From positions 1-53,346 of the forward strand of contig NZ_LQPS01000009.1 of assembly GCF_002101885.1 (NCBI RefSeq): a DNA stretch of 53,346 nucleotides, in the 5' to 3' direction. The stretch is from Mycolicibacter senuensis. Its GTDB lineage: Bacteria > Actinomycetota > Actinomycetes > Mycobacteriales > Mycobacteriaceae. The notes beneath the pieces are model-generated. The model had not been told where the DNA came from and did not search any database. It saw nothing but the letters and a program-made list of their open reading frames with translations. Shown piece by piece: positions 33,042-45,216 of the stretch. A program made the position numbers and the translations under genes. Within the stretch, counting starts at the first letter, position 1. Each line of letters opens with the position of its first letter.

Positions 33042-34727
33042 ATGCAGATCCCCTTCGTCGAAGCAATGCTCGGCATGGTCGATCGCCGCCCTGACCCGAT
33101 GCACATCCCCGGAACCACCGAGGACACCGTCACCGACGACGTCGTCGATACCGTCGACCCCGGTGACGCCGTCCTGCTGCTGCAGAAGATGGAGAACCGG
33201 CTGGTCCGTCACTCGCTGCGCCATCCCGATGTGCTCTCCGCCGAGCAGCTGCGCCGGCTGCGGTATCTGCTCAACTTCGCCCGGCTGGGCGACTTCGAGC
33301 CGGGGGCCGCGGGCCCGGGCGGCACCCGCGGGCGCGGTGATGTCTCCGTCGGCGCGGAGCTGACCCCGTGGCGGGGCAAGGTGACCGATGCCCTCTACGG
33401 CCCGCTGCGTGAGGAACGCGACCCGGTGATCGCGCTGACCGCCGCGCGCGACGCGCTCGGTGGGCTGGCCGCCGATCAGGACGAGCAGCGCCGGCAGTTG
33501 ATCGAGCGGCACGGTGATGACTTCTCCGCGTGCGAACTCGACGCCGAGGTCGGTCACAAGAAGCTGGTCACCGTGCTCGGCGGTGGCGGCGGGGCCGGGT
33601 TCGTCTATATCGGCGGCATGAATGCGCTGCTGGAGGCCGGACCGGTGCCCGACTATCTGATCGGCTCGTCGTTCGGTTCGATCCTGGGATCGGTGGTCGG
33701 CCGGACGCTGCCGGTGCCCATCGAGGAGTACGTCGCGTGGGCCAAGACGGTGTCGTTCCGCGCCATCCTGGGACCGGAACGGCTGCGCCGCCGTCACGGT
33801 CTGACCGGCGTGTTCTCGTTGAATTTCAACCAGTTCGCCGACGCCATGTTCCGGCGCGAGGACGGCGAGCCGATGCGGATGTCGGATCTGGCCATCCCGT
33901 TCGACGCGGTGGTCGCGGGCGTGCGCCGGCAGCCCTTTGCCGCACTGCCGGCGCGCTACCGCAATCAGCGGCTCGCCGCGCTGCAGCTGCGCTCGTTCCC
34001 GTATCTGCCGATCGGACTCGGCCCGCAGGTGGCGACCCGGCTCTGGCAGACCGCGGCCTTCATCGATCCGCGGGTGGTCAAACCGCTGGTCATCGGCGGC
34101 GACGACCCGGACCGCGATGTCAACGTGGTCGACGCGGCGTCGTTCTCCTCGGCGATCCCGGGGGTGCTGCACCACGAGACCAAGGACCCGCGGATGGTGC
34201 CGATATTCGATGCGCTGCTCGCCGACAACGATGTGGGCGCCCTGGTGGACGGCGGCGCGGCCAGCAACGTTCCCGTCGAGCTGGCCTGGAAGCGGGTCCG
34301 CGACGGCCGGCTGGGCACCCGCAACGCCTGCTATCTGGCCTTCGACTGCTTCCATCCGCAGTGGGATCCGCGGCACCTGTGGCTGGTGCCGATCACCCAG
34401 GCGATCCAGCTGCAGATGGTGCGCAACGCCCCCTACGCCGACCACCTGGTCCGGTTCTCCCCGACGCTGTCACCGGTCAACCTGGCCCCGTCGGCGGCCA
34501 CCATCGAGCGGGCCTGCCAATGGGGACGTAAGAGCGTCCAGCGCGCGATCCCGGTGGTCTCGGCGCTGTTGGAACCGGTGTGGTGGGAAGGCGAGAAGCC
34601 GGCGGTGGTCGAGTCCGAACCTGCCCAACCGGTGCAGCAGAATGCCGCGCCGATGAGCACGGTGATGTCGGCGTTGCGCCGGCCGCGGAATCGCTGGGAG
34701 CGGTGGCGCAACCGCGACGCGATCTGA
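33042..34727 (+). CDS. Patatin-like phospholipase
   Basis: 561 residues. The patatin core starts near residue 175: TVLGGGGGAGFVYIGGM is the oxyanion loop, YLIGSSFGSILG holds the nucleophile Ser in Gly-x-Ser-x-Gly, and ALVDGGAASNVPVEL contains the catalytic Asp of the Ser-Asp dyad. All catalytic residues are present, so lipid acyl hydrolase activity is expected; the substrate is unknown. The N-terminal 170 residues are helical, with a DUF-type lead (NRLVRHSLRHPDVLSAEQLRRL). The C-terminus is basic (RRPRNRWERWRNRD). No signal peptide. A similar-sized patatin is known in M. tuberculosis. Convergent with the TauE gene. Confidence 0.9.
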   Translation: MQIPFVEAMLGMVDRRPDPMHIPGTTEDTVTDDVVDTVDPGDAVLLLQKMENRLVRHSLRHPDVLSAEQLRRLRYLLNFARLGDFEPGAAGPGGTRGRGDVSVGAELTPWRGKVTDALYGPLREERDPVIALTAARDALGGLAADQDEQRRQLIERHGDDFSACELDAEVGHKKLVTVLGGGGGAGFVYIGGMNALLEAGPVPDYLIGSSFGSILGSVVGRTLPVPIEEYVAWAKTVSFRAILGPERLRRRHGLTGVFSLNFNQFADAMFRREDGEPMRMSDLAIPFDAVVAGVRRQPFAALPARYRNQRLAALQLRSFPYLPIGLGPQVATRLWQTAAFIDPRVVKPLVIGGDDPDRDVNVVDAASFSSAIPGVLHHETKDPRMVPIFDALLADNDVGALVDGGAASNVPVELAWKRVRDGRLGTRNACYLAFDCFHPQWDPRHLWLVPITQAIQLQMVRNAPYADHLVRFSPTLSPVNLAPSAATIERACQWGRKSVQRAIPVVSALLEPVWWEGEKPAVVESEPAQPVQQNAAPMSTVMSALRRPRNRWERWRNRDAI

Positions 34728-34732
34728 CGCGT

Positions 34733-35515
34733 TCAGACCGTCAGCAGCCGGTAGAGCCCGATCAGGCCGACCACCAGGATCGCCGCCCGCAGGGTATTCG
34801 GTGACAGCCGGCGGCCGTAATGCCCGCCCAAGTAGCCGCCTACCATGGAACCGACCGCGATCAATCCCACTGCAACCCAACTGATCCTGTCGAATGCGGT
34901 CAGAATGTAAGCCAACGCTGCGACCACATTGACCAACGTCGTCAGCAATACCTTGGCCGCATTCATCCGCTGCATCGACTCAGGCAGCAGCACCCCCATC
35001 ACGCCGATCAGCAGGATCCCCTGCGCTGCAGAGAAATAACCCCCGTAGACGGCGACCGCGAAAGTTCCGATGGTAAGTACTGTCATCCGGGCGCGACTCA
35101 GGTGCTCAAGCGAGCGACCGGCCCCTTCCGCCCGGCGTTGGGCGATCGCCTGAACCCGCGGCCCGACCACGACCAGCGTCAAGGCGATGACCAACAGCAC
35201 GGGCACCACCCGGTTGAAGACGCTTTCGGGCAGGTGCAGCAGCAGATAGGCGCCCAAGATGGCGCCGGCCACCGATCCCGGGATCTGCCAGCGCAGCTGA
35301 TCCCACTGCCCGCGCAGCTCACGACGGTACGCCCAGGTACCCGATATCCCGCCGGCAACCAGGCCGATCGAGTTGGAGATGGTCGCGGTCAACGGCGGGA
35401 AACCCAGCGTCACCAGTGTCGGGAAGGTGATCAGCGTGCCGGAGCCGACCAGCGAGTTGATCGCCCCGGCGCCCACCCCGGCCAAGACGATCAACACCAT
35501 CTGTGAAACCGGCAC
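34733..35515 (-). CDS. TauE/SafE family membrane permease
   Basis: 260 residues with about eight membrane helices. The family hallmarks are the first helix AGVGAGAINSLVGSGTLITFPTL and its internal repeat, YGGYFSAAQGILLIGVMGVL, with NAAKVLLTTLVNVVAALAYIL. These proteins move sulfite, sulfoacetate or related sulfur/carboxylate anions. The GTG start at 35515 is set by GAGAAGGGGG about six bases upstream; the ATG at 35500 is an alternative. It begins 22 bp after the der stop on the same strand, so it may be the last gene of the cmk-der unit. Confidence 0.85.
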   Translation of the reverse strand: MPVSQMVLIVLAGVGAGAINSLVGSGTLITFPTLVTLGFPPLTATISNSIGLVAGGISGTWAYRRELRGQWDQLRWQIPGSVAGAILGAYLLLHLPESVFNRVVPVLLVIALTLVVVGPRVQAIAQRRAEGAGRSLEHLSRARMTVLTIGTFAVAVYGGYFSAAQGILLIGVMGVLLPESMQRMNAAKVLLTTLVNVVAALAYILTAFDRISWVAVGLIAVGSMVGGYLGGHYGRRLSPNTLRAAILVVGLIGLYRLLTV

Positions 35516-35537
35516 CGGTTCCCCCTTCTCCGTGACC

Positions 35538-36956
35538 TCAGCGAGTGCGCTTGGCGCCCCGCTTCTCTCGCACCCGCACATTGATCCGGATCGGGCTGCC
35601 CTCGAACCCGAACGTCTCGCGCAGCCGGCGTTCCAGGAATCGGCGGTAGCCGGCCTCCAGGAACCCTGAGGTGAACAACACGAACGTCGGCGGACGCGCC
35701 GTGGCCTGGGTGGCGAACAGAATCCGCGGCGCACGGCCGCCCCGCGCCGGCGGCGGTGTCGCCGCGACGACCTCTTTGAGCCAGGAATTGAGCTGGCCGG
35801 TGGAGATTCGGGTGTCCCACGATGCCAGCGAGGTCTCCAGCGCGGGCACCAACTTCTGCACGGCGCGACCGGTTTTGGCCGAGATGTTCACCCGTGGCGC
35901 CCAGGCCAGCCGGGCCATGTCCCGGTCGATCTCCTTGTCCAGCAGGTAGCGCCGATCCTCATCGACCAGATCCCACTTGTTGTAGGCCAGCACCACCGCG
36001 CGGCCCGCCTCGACCACCATCGAGATCACCCGTTGGTCCTGCTCGGTCAGCGGCTGCGACGAATCGACCAGCACGATCACCACTTCGGCGGCATCGATGG
36101 CGCCGTGGGTGCGCACCGAGGCGTAGAACTCGTGCCCGCTGGCTTGCCCGACCTTGCGGCGCAGCCCGGCGGTGTCGACGAAACGCCAGATCTTGCCGTC
36201 CATCTCGATCAGCGAGTCGACGGGGTCGACGGTGGTGCCGGCGACGTCGTGCACCACGGAACGCTCATCGCCGGCGAGCCGGTTGAGCAGCGAGCTCTTG
36301 CCGACGTTGGGTTTGCCGACCAAGGCGACCCGTCTCGGGCCGCCGCTGCCCGCCGACATCTCGGCCACCTCGGGCAGCTTGGCGACCACCTCGTCGAGCA
36401 GATCGGCCACCCCGCGGCCATGCAGCGCGCTGACCGTGAACGGCTCGCCCAGTCCCAACGACCACAGTGCCGCCGCGTCGGCCTCGGCGCGATCACTGTC
36501 AACCTTGTTGGCGGCCAAGAACACCGGTTTACCGGAGCGGCGCAGGATCTTGGCGGCCGCCTCATCGCCGGCGGTGGCGCCGACCACCGTGTCCACTACC
36601 AGGATCACGGCGTCGGCGGTGCGCATCGCCACCGCCGCCTGCTCGGCCACCAGCTGCTGCAGCCCCTTGGCGTCGGGTTCCCAGCCGCCGGTGTCCTGCA
36701 CCACGAAACGGCGACCGGTCCAGAGTGCGTCGTAGGAGACCCGGTCGCGGGTCACGCCGGGCAGGTCCTGCACGACGGCTTCGCGCCGGCCCAGGATGCG
36801 GTTGACCAGCGTCGACTTGCCGACGTTGGGCCGGCCGACCACGGCCACCACGGGCGGCGGCCCGGAGTCCTCGACGTTCTCGTCGAAGCCACCGTCTTCG
36901 CCGATCTCCCAGTCGGTCTCGTCGAACCAGGTGCCGTCGGATTCGGAGGTAGTCAT
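35538..36956 (-). CDS. der: Ribosome assembly GTPase Der (EngA)
   Basis: 472 residues with two GTPase domains in tandem: GRPNVGKS at 41-48 with DLPGVTRDR and DTGGWE, and GKPNVGKS near 212-219 with [12 protein letters not shown] and DTAGLR, then NKWDLV. A C-terminal KH-like domain follows ([10 protein letters not shown]). Der acts in 50S subunit maturation. The N-terminal 30 acidic residues are an extension common in actinobacteria. Its start overlaps the cmk stop by four bases, as in other mycobacteria. Confidence 0.97.
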   Translation of the reverse strand: MTTSESDGTWFDETDWEIGEDGGFDENVEDSGPPPVVAVVGRPNVGKSTLVNRILGRREAVVQDLPGVTRDRVSYDALWTGRRFVVQDTGGWEPDAKGLQQLVAEQAAVAMRTADAVILVVDTVVGATAGDEAAAKILRRSGKPVFLAANKVDSDRAEADAAALWSLGLGEPFTVSALHGRGVADLLDEVVAKLPEVAEMSAGSGGPRRVALVGKPNVGKSSLLNRLAGDERSVVHDVAGTTVDPVDSLIEMDGKIWRFVDTAGLRRKVGQASGHEFYASVRTHGAIDAAEVVIVLVDSSQPLTEQDQRVISMVVEAGRAVVLAYNKWDLVDEDRRYLLDKEIDRDMARLAWAPRVNISAKTGRAVQKLVPALETSLASWDTRISTGQLNSWLKEVVAATPPPARGGRAPRILFATQATARPPTFVLFTSGFLEAGYRRFLERRLRETFGFEGSPIRINVRVREKRGAKRTR

Positions 36957-37645
36957 CGGATCGCCCCGCAGCGTTGCTCGACCAGGTCTCGCAGGTGGTC
37001 GATCACCTGCGCCTGGGTCATCTGACCGGTGTCCACGATCACCGCGTCGTCGGCGGGCCGCAGCGGCGATACCGACCGGGTGGAATCCAGTTCGTCGCGC
37101 CGGCGCACGTCGGCCAGCACACCGGGGTAATCGTCACGCAGGCCGGCCGCGATGTTCTGGTCGTTGCGGCGCTGGGCGCGGGTCTCGGCCGAGGCGGTCA
37201 GGAAGATCTTCACGTCGGCGTCGGGGAGCACCACGGTGCCCACGTCGCGGCCTTCCACCACCACGCCGCCGCCGGCAGCGGCCAACTGCTGCTGTAGGGC
37301 CACCAGACGGGTCCGCACCGCGGGGACAGCCGCCACTGCCGACACCGCCCCGGTCACCGCATCACCGCGGATCTCGCGCGAAACATCTTCTCCACCAAGG
37401 TAAGCGCGGTCGCCGTCAGATCGCGAATCCACCGAGACCTCGACGTTCTGGGCGACCGCGGCGATGCCGTCGGCGTCATCGAGGGCGACGCCTGCGCGCA
37501 GCGCCGCCAGCGTGACGACGCGGTACATGGCGCCGGTGTCGATGTAGCGCGATCCCAGTGCCTTCGCCAATCCGCGTGCAACCGTGGACTTTCCAGTGCC
37601 TGCGGGCCCGTCGATGGCCACGACGGCCATGCTGCCCGCGCTCAC
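36953..37645 (-). CDS. cmk: Cytidylate kinase
   Basis: 230 residues. Phosphorylates CMP and dCMP using ATP. P-loop GPAGTGKS at 13-20, then [10 protein letters not shown] (CMP-binding region), [42 protein letters not shown] and [12 protein letters not shown] near the end, all typical of Cmk. GTG at 37645 overlaps the stop of the pseudouridine synthase gene by four bases; an ATG five codons on is an alternative. Confidence 0.96.
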   Translation of the reverse strand: MSAGSMAVVAIDGPAGTGKSTVARGLAKALGSRYIDTGAMYRVVTLAALRAGVALDDADGIAAVAQNVEVSVDSRSDGDRAYLGGEDVSREIRGDAVTGAVSAVAAVPAVRTRLVALQQQLAAAGGGVVVEGRDVGTVVLPDADVKIFLTASAETRAQRRNDQNIAAGLRDDYPGVLADVRRRDELDSTRSVSPLRPADDAVIVDTGQMTQAQVIDHLRDLVEQRCGAIR

Positions 37646-38397
37646 AGTCCGACCGCCGTATACAGTTCGCCGATCTCCTTGCGGGTCAGCACCCGAATGG
37701 TCCCGGGCCGCTGCTCCCCCAGCGCAACCGCGCCGATGTCGGTGCGCACCAACTCCTGAACCGGAAATCCGACCGCCGCCAACATCCGCCGCACGATGCG
37801 CTTGCGGCCCTCGTGCAGGGTCACCCGCACCAAGGACTTGCCGGGTACGGCGTCGACCACGGCGAAGTCGTCGACCTTCGCCGGCCCGTCGTCGAGTTCC
37901 ACGCCCTCGCGCAGCTTCTTGCCCAGTCCGCGCGGCACAGACCCGAGCACGGTGGCGACATAGGTTTTGGGGACACGGAAGGAGGGGTGCATCAGCCGGT
38001 GCGCCAACTCGCCGTCGTTGGTCAGCAGCATCAGTCCCTCGGTGTCGGCGTCGAGCCGTCCGACGTGAAAGAGCTTGGCGTCACCGCGGACCCGGTGCTC
38101 GACGTAGTCGCCGATGCACGGCCTGCCGCGGTCATCCGACATCGTCGAGTGCACACCGCGCGGCTTGTTCAGCGCCAGATAAACTCGGGTGTCGTCGACG
38201 GTCACCCGCGCCCCGTCGACGCGGATCACCGACGCGGCCGGGTCCACCCGGGTGCCCAGTTCGGTCACCACCTGCCCGTCGACCTCGACTCGGCCGTCGC
38301 GAATCATCTTCTCCGCGACCCGGCGCGAGGCGACCCCGGCCTGCGACAGCACTTTCTGCAGGCGCACGCCCTCTTGTTCTTCGTTCGGCCACGCCAT
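37642..38397 (-). CDS. 23S rRNA pseudouridine synthase of the RluB/RsuA family
   Basis: 251 residues from ATG. An S4 RNA-binding domain ([22 protein letters not shown], residues about 11-70) is followed by the catalytic domain with [20 protein letters not shown], containing the catalytic Asp in GRLD, then [16 protein letters not shown]. This is the architecture of RluB/RluE/RsuA enzymes. Its place between scpB and cmk is conserved in mycobacteria, where it is usually called RluB-like; the target base is not shown here. Confidence 0.93.
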   Translation of the reverse strand: MAWPNEEQEGVRLQKVLSQAGVASRRVAEKMIRDGRVEVDGQVVTELGTRVDPAASVIRVDGARVTVDDTRVYLALNKPRGVHSTMSDDRGRPCIGDYVEHRVRGDAKLFHVGRLDADTEGLMLLTNDGELAHRLMHPSFRVPKTYVATVLGSVPRGLGKKLREGVELDDGPAKVDDFAVVDAVPGKSLVRVTLHEGRKRIVRRMLAAVGFPVQELVRTDIGAVALGEQRPGTIRVLTRKEIGELYTAVGL

Positions 38398-39182
38398 CAG
38401 AGGTGGTCCACATCGAACGTGAGCGGCTGGTCGGCCGCCGGGGAACCGCCGAGTTTCATGAAACGCGGTTCGCTGTCCAGGGATTCGCTCAGGTCGTCGA
38501 TCACGTCGACGTCGGGCAGCAGCGGCGCGATGTCGGGCAGGTCGGCCAGCGACGACAGGCCCAGCCGCTCCAGGAACAGCTCGGTGGTGGCGAACGTCAC
38601 CGCGCCGGTGTCGGCGTCCGCGCCGGCTTCGGTGATCAGGCCGCGCGCCAGCAGCGTGCGCATCACCGCGTCGACGTTGACGCCGCGCACCGCACTGACC
38701 CGGGCGCGCGTCACCGGCTGACGGTAGGCCACCACGGCCAGTGTCTCCAGGGCGGCGCGGGTCAGTTTGGAGCGCGCGCCGTCGAGCAGGAGGCGCTCCA
38801 CATAGGGGGCGAACCGGGCGCGGGTGTAGAACCGCCACCCGCCGCCGGCCTCGCGCAGGTCCATGCCGCTGTCGCGGTCGGCCAGTTCATCGGCCATCGC
38901 CCGCAGTTTGGCCGTGATCCGGTAGACCGGCTGGTCGGTGGCGGCCGCCAGCGACTCCACGCTCGCCGGGGTGTCGACCACCAGCAACAGCGCCTCGAGC
39001 ACCGCTCCCAACTCGGAGTCCTCGAGTTCGGGGGCCAGGGCGACGTCGATACCCAGATCGGAGCCCGGCCCGCCTGACGGCTCCTGCTGCTCGGTTTCGG
39101 TGTCGTCCACCGTCTCGGCAGCCGCGGCGTCGCCGGACACCTCGGATTCGGGCATGTGGTCGGTCATCAACTCGTCTCGCAC
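38397..39182 (-). CDS. scpB: Segregation and condensation protein ScpB
   Basis: 261 residues from GTG. Winged-helix protein that binds the ScpA-SMC ring in chromosome condensation. Features: LGAVLEALLLVVDTPASVESLAAA, MDLREAGGGWRFYTRARFAPYV, LTRAALETLAVVAYRQPVTRARVSAVRGVNVD and a LITEAGADADTGAVTFATT strand region. The N-terminal 55 residues are acidic and low-complexity. The start overlaps the scpA stop by one base; the stop overlaps the start of the next gene by one base, so translation is coupled. Confidence 0.95.
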   Translation of the reverse strand: MRDELMTDHMPESEVSGDAAAAETVDDTETEQQEPSGGPGSDLGIDVALAPELEDSELGAVLEALLLVVDTPASVESLAAATDQPVYRITAKLRAMADELADRDSGMDLREAGGGWRFYTRARFAPYVERLLLDGARSKLTRAALETLAVVAYRQPVTRARVSAVRGVNVDAVMRTLLARGLITEAGADADTGAVTFATTELFLERLGLSSLADLPDIAPLLPDVDVIDDLSESLDSEPRFMKLGGSPAADQPLTFDVDHL

Positions 39183-40003
39183 TACTCGGCCGATTCTGCT
39201 TTCACCAGGTCTTCATTGCTGGGACGTTCACCGGTCCACGACACCTGGAGCACACCAAGTGGTTCTGACTGGTCGAATGCTACCGCCCGCGCCCGATACA
39301 GTTCGAGCAGCGCCAGGAAGCGGCCGACGATCTCGATCGGCGCCTGGCAGTCGGCCACCAACTCCGAGAACGACGCCCACTGACCGGTGCCGCGGGCCTC
39401 CAACCGTGTCAGCAACACACCGGCCTGCTCGGGCACCGACACCATCACCTGATGCAGGTGCTCGGTGCCGACGGTCGGAACGGGGCGCGGGGTGAACGCC
39501 GCCGCTGCGATCTGGGCGAACGAGTCGGCGTCGACGCCCAGCATCACCTCCGGCAGCAGGTTGGCGAAACCGTCCTCGAGCGAGACCGCACGCGGATAAC
39601 TGCGCAGCGCAGCGGCCTCCAGTTCGGCGAACATCTGCGCCACATGCTTGAACGCCCGGTACTGCAGCAGCCGCGCGAACAGCAGGTCGCGGACTTCCAG
39701 CAGCGCCAGGTCCTCTTCGTCGTCGACCTGCCCGGCCGGCAGCAGCCGGGCCGCCTTGAGGTCGAGCAGCGTGGCGGCGATCACCAGAAACGCCGTGGTC
39801 TCCTCGAGTTCCAGTTGCGCGCCGACATCGCGGGTGTAGGCGATGAAATCATCGGTGACCTGGTGCAAGGCGACTTCGGTGACATCGAGGCGATGCGCGA
39901 AGATCAACTGCAGCAGCAGGTCGAACGGACCCTCGAAGTTGGTCAGTCGAACGCGAAAACCGCTGGCAGCCGTTTCGGTGTCGGTCTGGGCGTCGGTACT
40001 CAC
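39182..40003 (-). CDS. scpA: Segregation and condensation protein ScpA
   Basis: 273 residues from GTG (MSTDAQTD). Kleisin subunit of the SMC-ScpAB condensin. The N-terminal FRVRLTNFEGPFDLLLQLI is the diagnostic ScpA motif, followed by TDDFIAYTR and a long helical middle; the C-terminal winged helix (SFSELVADCQAPIEIVGRFLALLELYRARAVAF) would bind the SMC head. The frame continues upstream through the overlapping parA gene, so the start is fixed by the alignment and the GTGA overlap with the parA stop. Confidence 0.95.
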   Translation of the reverse strand: MSTDAQTDTETAASGFRVRLTNFEGPFDLLLQLIFAHRLDVTEVALHQVTDDFIAYTRDVGAQLELEETTAFLVIAATLLDLKAARLLPAGQVDDEEDLALLEVRDLLFARLLQYRAFKHVAQMFAELEAAALRSYPRAVSLEDGFANLLPEVMLGVDADSFAQIAAAAFTPRPVPTVGTEHLHQVMVSVPEQAGVLLTRLEARGTGQWASFSELVADCQAPIEIVGRFLALLELYRARAVAFDQSEPLGVLQVSWTGERPSNEDLVKAESAE

Positions 40004-40857
40004 GCGCCGAATCGGTCGATGACTTCGCGGGCCAGTGCGCGATAGGCCTGCGCTCCCCCGGACTTCGGGGCCCAGGTGGTGATGGGCTCGCCGGCCACGG
40101 TGGTCTCCGGAAAACGGACCGTTCGGGTGATCACGGTGTCGAACACCAGGTCGCCGAAGCGCTCCACCACCCGCGCCATCACCTCCCGGGAGTTGACCGT
40201 GCGCGGATCGTAACGGGTCAGCAGGATGCCGCTGATCTCCAGCTTCGGGTTCAGCCGGTCGCGGACCTTCTCGACGGTGTCGGTCAGCAACGCCAGCCCG
40301 CGCAGCGAGAAGTACTCGCATTCGGTCGGGATCAGCACCCCGTCGGCGCAGGCCAGCCCGTTGACGGTGAGCAGCCCCAGCGACGGCTGGCAATCCACCA
40401 GCAGGTAGTCGTAGCGGTCCAGCACCGGGCGCAGCGCCCGCGCCAGCGAATGCTCTCTGCCCACCTCGTTGACGAGCTGGATCTCGGCCGCCGACAGGTC
40501 GATGTTGGAGGGCACCAGGTCCAGGTTCTCCACGCGGGTCGGTGTCAGCACGTCGTCGATTTCGACCCGCGGCTCCACCAGCAGGTTGTGGACGGTGTGC
40601 GCCAGTTCGTAGTGCGGCACCCCCAGGCCGGCCGACAGCGCGCCCTGCGGGTCCAAGTCCACCAGCAGCACTTTTCGGCCGTACTCGGCCAGCGCCGCGC
40701 CGAGGTTGATGGTCGAGGTGGTCTTGCCGACGCCGCCCTTCTGGTTGCACATCGCGATGACCTTGGCGGGGCCGTGCGTGGAGCGGGGCTGGGGCTCGGG
40801 GATGTCGCGCGGCGGCCGCCCGGTCAAGCCGACGGCGGAGCTGTCGTCGTCGCTCAT
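40000..40857 (-). CDS. ParA/Soj-family ATPase linked to scpAB
   Basis: 285 residues. Deviant Walker A motif KGGVGKTT (residues 40-47) preceded by VIAMCNQ, VLLVDLDPQGALSAGLG (Walker A prime region), YDYLLVDCQPSLGLLTVN (Walker B) and the Arg-rich switch of ParA proteins. It is the second ParA of mycobacteria (M. tuberculosis Rv1708 by synteny), not the chromosomal parAB pair, as no parB is next to it. The 30-residue N-terminal tail is disordered. It heads the run parA-scpA-scpB-rluB-cmk-der, each overlapping the next. Confidence 0.92.
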   Translation of the reverse strand: MSDDDSSAVGLTGRPPRDIPEPQPRSTHGPAKVIAMCNQKGGVGKTTSTINLGAALAEYGRKVLLVDLDPQGALSAGLGVPHYELAHTVHNLLVEPRVEIDDVLTPTRVENLDLVPSNIDLSAAEIQLVNEVGREHSLARALRPVLDRYDYLLVDCQPSLGLLTVNGLACADGVLIPTECEYFSLRGLALLTDTVEKVRDRLNPKLEISGILLTRYDPRTVNSREVMARVVERFGDLVFDTVITRTVRFPETTVAGEPITTWAPKSGGAQAYRALAREVIDRFGA

Positions 40858-40970
40858 GGCCGGATCGGCGTCGTCGTGGCGAACATCCGAAGAAGTCTAA
40901 CGGGTGACCGACGCCCATACCTGCTACATGAACAGTCCGCGGGCGCGCCGAGCGCCATAAGATCGGATCC

Positions 40971-41726
40971 ATGAGTCTGAAACGACGTATCCCCTTCCTG
41001 CGGTGGTCGTTCCTGCGGATGGCGACCGGTGCCCGCAACATCACCACCACCGGCCAGATCGGCGACGGCCGTGAAGCCGCCGCGGTCGATTACGTGCTGG
41101 CTCATGCCCGAGCCGGCGACATCGACGACGTGCTGGCCCGCATCGACGAGTTCGCCTACGAGAAGTCGCTGCTGATCAATATCGGTGACGAGAAGGGCGC
41201 GCTGCTCGACGCCGCGGTGCAGCGGGTCCAGCCGGCGCTGGCCCTGGAGTTGGGCACTTACTGCGGATACAGCGCCCTGCGTATCGCCCGCGCCGCTCCG
41301 GGTGCCCGGATCTATTCGATCGAGCTCGCCGAGGCCAACGCCGACAACGCCCGGCAGATCTGGGCGCACGCCGGGGTGGCCGAACGGATCACCTGCGTGG
41401 TGGGCACCATCGGTGACGGCGGGCGCACGCTGGACGCGCTGACCGCACGGCACGGCTTCACCGCCGGCACGCTGGATTTCCTGTTCATCGACCACGACAA
41501 GGACGCCTACCTGCCCGATCTGCATGCCATCCTGGACCGGGGCTGGCTGCATCCGGGGTCGGTGGTGGTCGCCGACAACGTCAAACTGCCGGGGGCGCCG
41601 CGGTACCGCGAATACATGCGGGCCCAGCAGGGATCGCGGTGGGACACCGTCGAGCACAAGACGCACGTGGAGTATCAGAGCCTGTTGCAGGACCTGGTGC
41701 TGGAGTCGACGTACCTGGGTGGTTAG
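40971..41726 (+). CDS. SAM-dependent O-methyltransferase (catechol O-methyltransferase-like)
   Basis: 251 residues. SAM-binding motif [20 protein letters not shown] (about residues 88-107), then [32 protein letters not shown] (metal-binding Asp) and [13 protein letters not shown], which is the catechol O-methyltransferase/O-MT 3 pattern with its Mg site. M. tuberculosis has a similar gene (Rv1703c) in this spot and orientation. Substrate unknown. The ATG follows a basic stretch [12 protein letters not shown]. Convergent with xerD, overlapping by four bases. Confidence 0.88.
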   Translation: MSLKRRIPFLRWSFLRMATGARNITTTGQIGDGREAAAVDYVLAHARAGDIDDVLARIDEFAYEKSLLINIGDEKGALLDAAVQRVQPALALELGTYCGYSALRIARAAPGARIYSIELAEANADNARQIWAHAGVAERITCVVGTIGDGGRTLDALTARHGFTAGTLDFLFIDHDKDAYLPDLHAILDRGWLHPGSVVVADNVKLPGAPRYREYMRAQQGSRWDTVEHKTHVEYQSLLQDLVLESTYLGG

Positions 41727-42675
41727 CGGGCGCGCGGGTGGGCGCCGGCCCATACCTCGCGCAACGCCTTCACCGTGACCAGCGTGTAGATCTGGGTGGT
41801 GCTCACCGAGGCGTGGCCGAGCAGCTCCTGCACCACCCGCACGTCCGCGCCGCCGTCGAGCAGATGGGTCGCGAACGTATGCCGCAGCGTGTGGGGTGAC
41901 ACCTTCGCGGTGATCCCGGCGCGTTCGGCGGCGTCCTGCAGCACCTGCCAGGCACTCTGCCGCGACAGCCGCCCGCCGCGGGCGTTAAGGAACACCGCCG
42001 CGGTGCCGCGCCCGCGGCGTGCCAGGTCCGGGCGAGCCCGCACCAGATAGGCGTCCAGCGCCGCCACCGCGGGCCGGCCCACCGGCACCAGCCGCTGCTT
42101 GCCGCCCTTGCCGCGCAACAGCACTGACCGATCACTGACGTCGACGTCGTCGAGGTCCAGTCCCACGGCCTCGGAGATCCGCGAGCCGGTGGAGTACAGC
42201 ATCTCCAGCAACGCCCGGTTGCGCAGTGTCAGCGGACCGTCCGAGGCGCTTTCGCCGCCCGCACCGATCAGCAGCGCCGACACCTCGTCGATAGTCAGGC
42301 TCTTGGGCAGTCGTCGTCCCGGCGTCGGCGGCTTGACGCCGCGCGCCACGTCCACCGGCGTCATGCCCTCGGCGGCGGCGAACCGGTGCAGGCCCCGCAC
42401 CGCGATCAGGGCGCGCCCGGCCGAGACCGCCGACAGCGCCGGTATGCCGTTCTCCGGGTCGCCGCGCCGCAGCGCCACCAGGAAGTCGGTGACGTCGTTC
42501 TCGCCGACCCGTGCCAGGTCGTCGACGTCGCGGGCCAGCAGGTGCTCGCTGTAGCGGCGCAGATCCCGGCGGTAGGAGCTCAACGTGTTGGCGGCGACCC
42601 CTCGCTCGATCGTCAGATGATCCAGGTAGCCCTGCAGCTGCCCGTTCAGCGGATAGACCGGCTGCGCCGCCGCGG

Positions 42676-42679
<4 letters not shown>
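41723..42679 (-). CDS. xerD: Tyrosine recombinase XerD
   Basis: 318 residues. The N-terminal SAM-like domain ([20 protein letters not shown]) and the catalytic domain with all conserved residues: Arg in STGSRISEA, Lys in [10 protein letters not shown], His-x-x-Arg in [14 protein letters not shown], His in [12 protein letters not shown] and the Tyr nucleophile in QIYTLV. Works with XerC at dif to resolve chromosome dimers. The order and near identity with M. tuberculosis XerD, and its place next to the nudix gene, mark it as the housekeeping enzyme and not a mobile-element integrase. ATG 42679 overlaps the nudix stop. Confidence 0.96.
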
Positions 42680-45154
<2,475 letters not shown>

Positions 45155-45199
45155 CTAACATCGACGGCGCAACCCGGCCCGGGACACGCCCGGCGATAG

Positions 45200-45215
45200 G
45201 GACCGTCACCGGTCC
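45200..45215 (-). terminator. Hairpin after mctB
   Basis: GGACCG-TCAC-CGGTCC, perfect 6-bp arms, begins right after the mctB stop codon on its coding strand. No T-tract, so its effect is uncertain; it may partly end transcription before pyrG. Confidence 0.4.
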
Positions 45216-45216
45216 G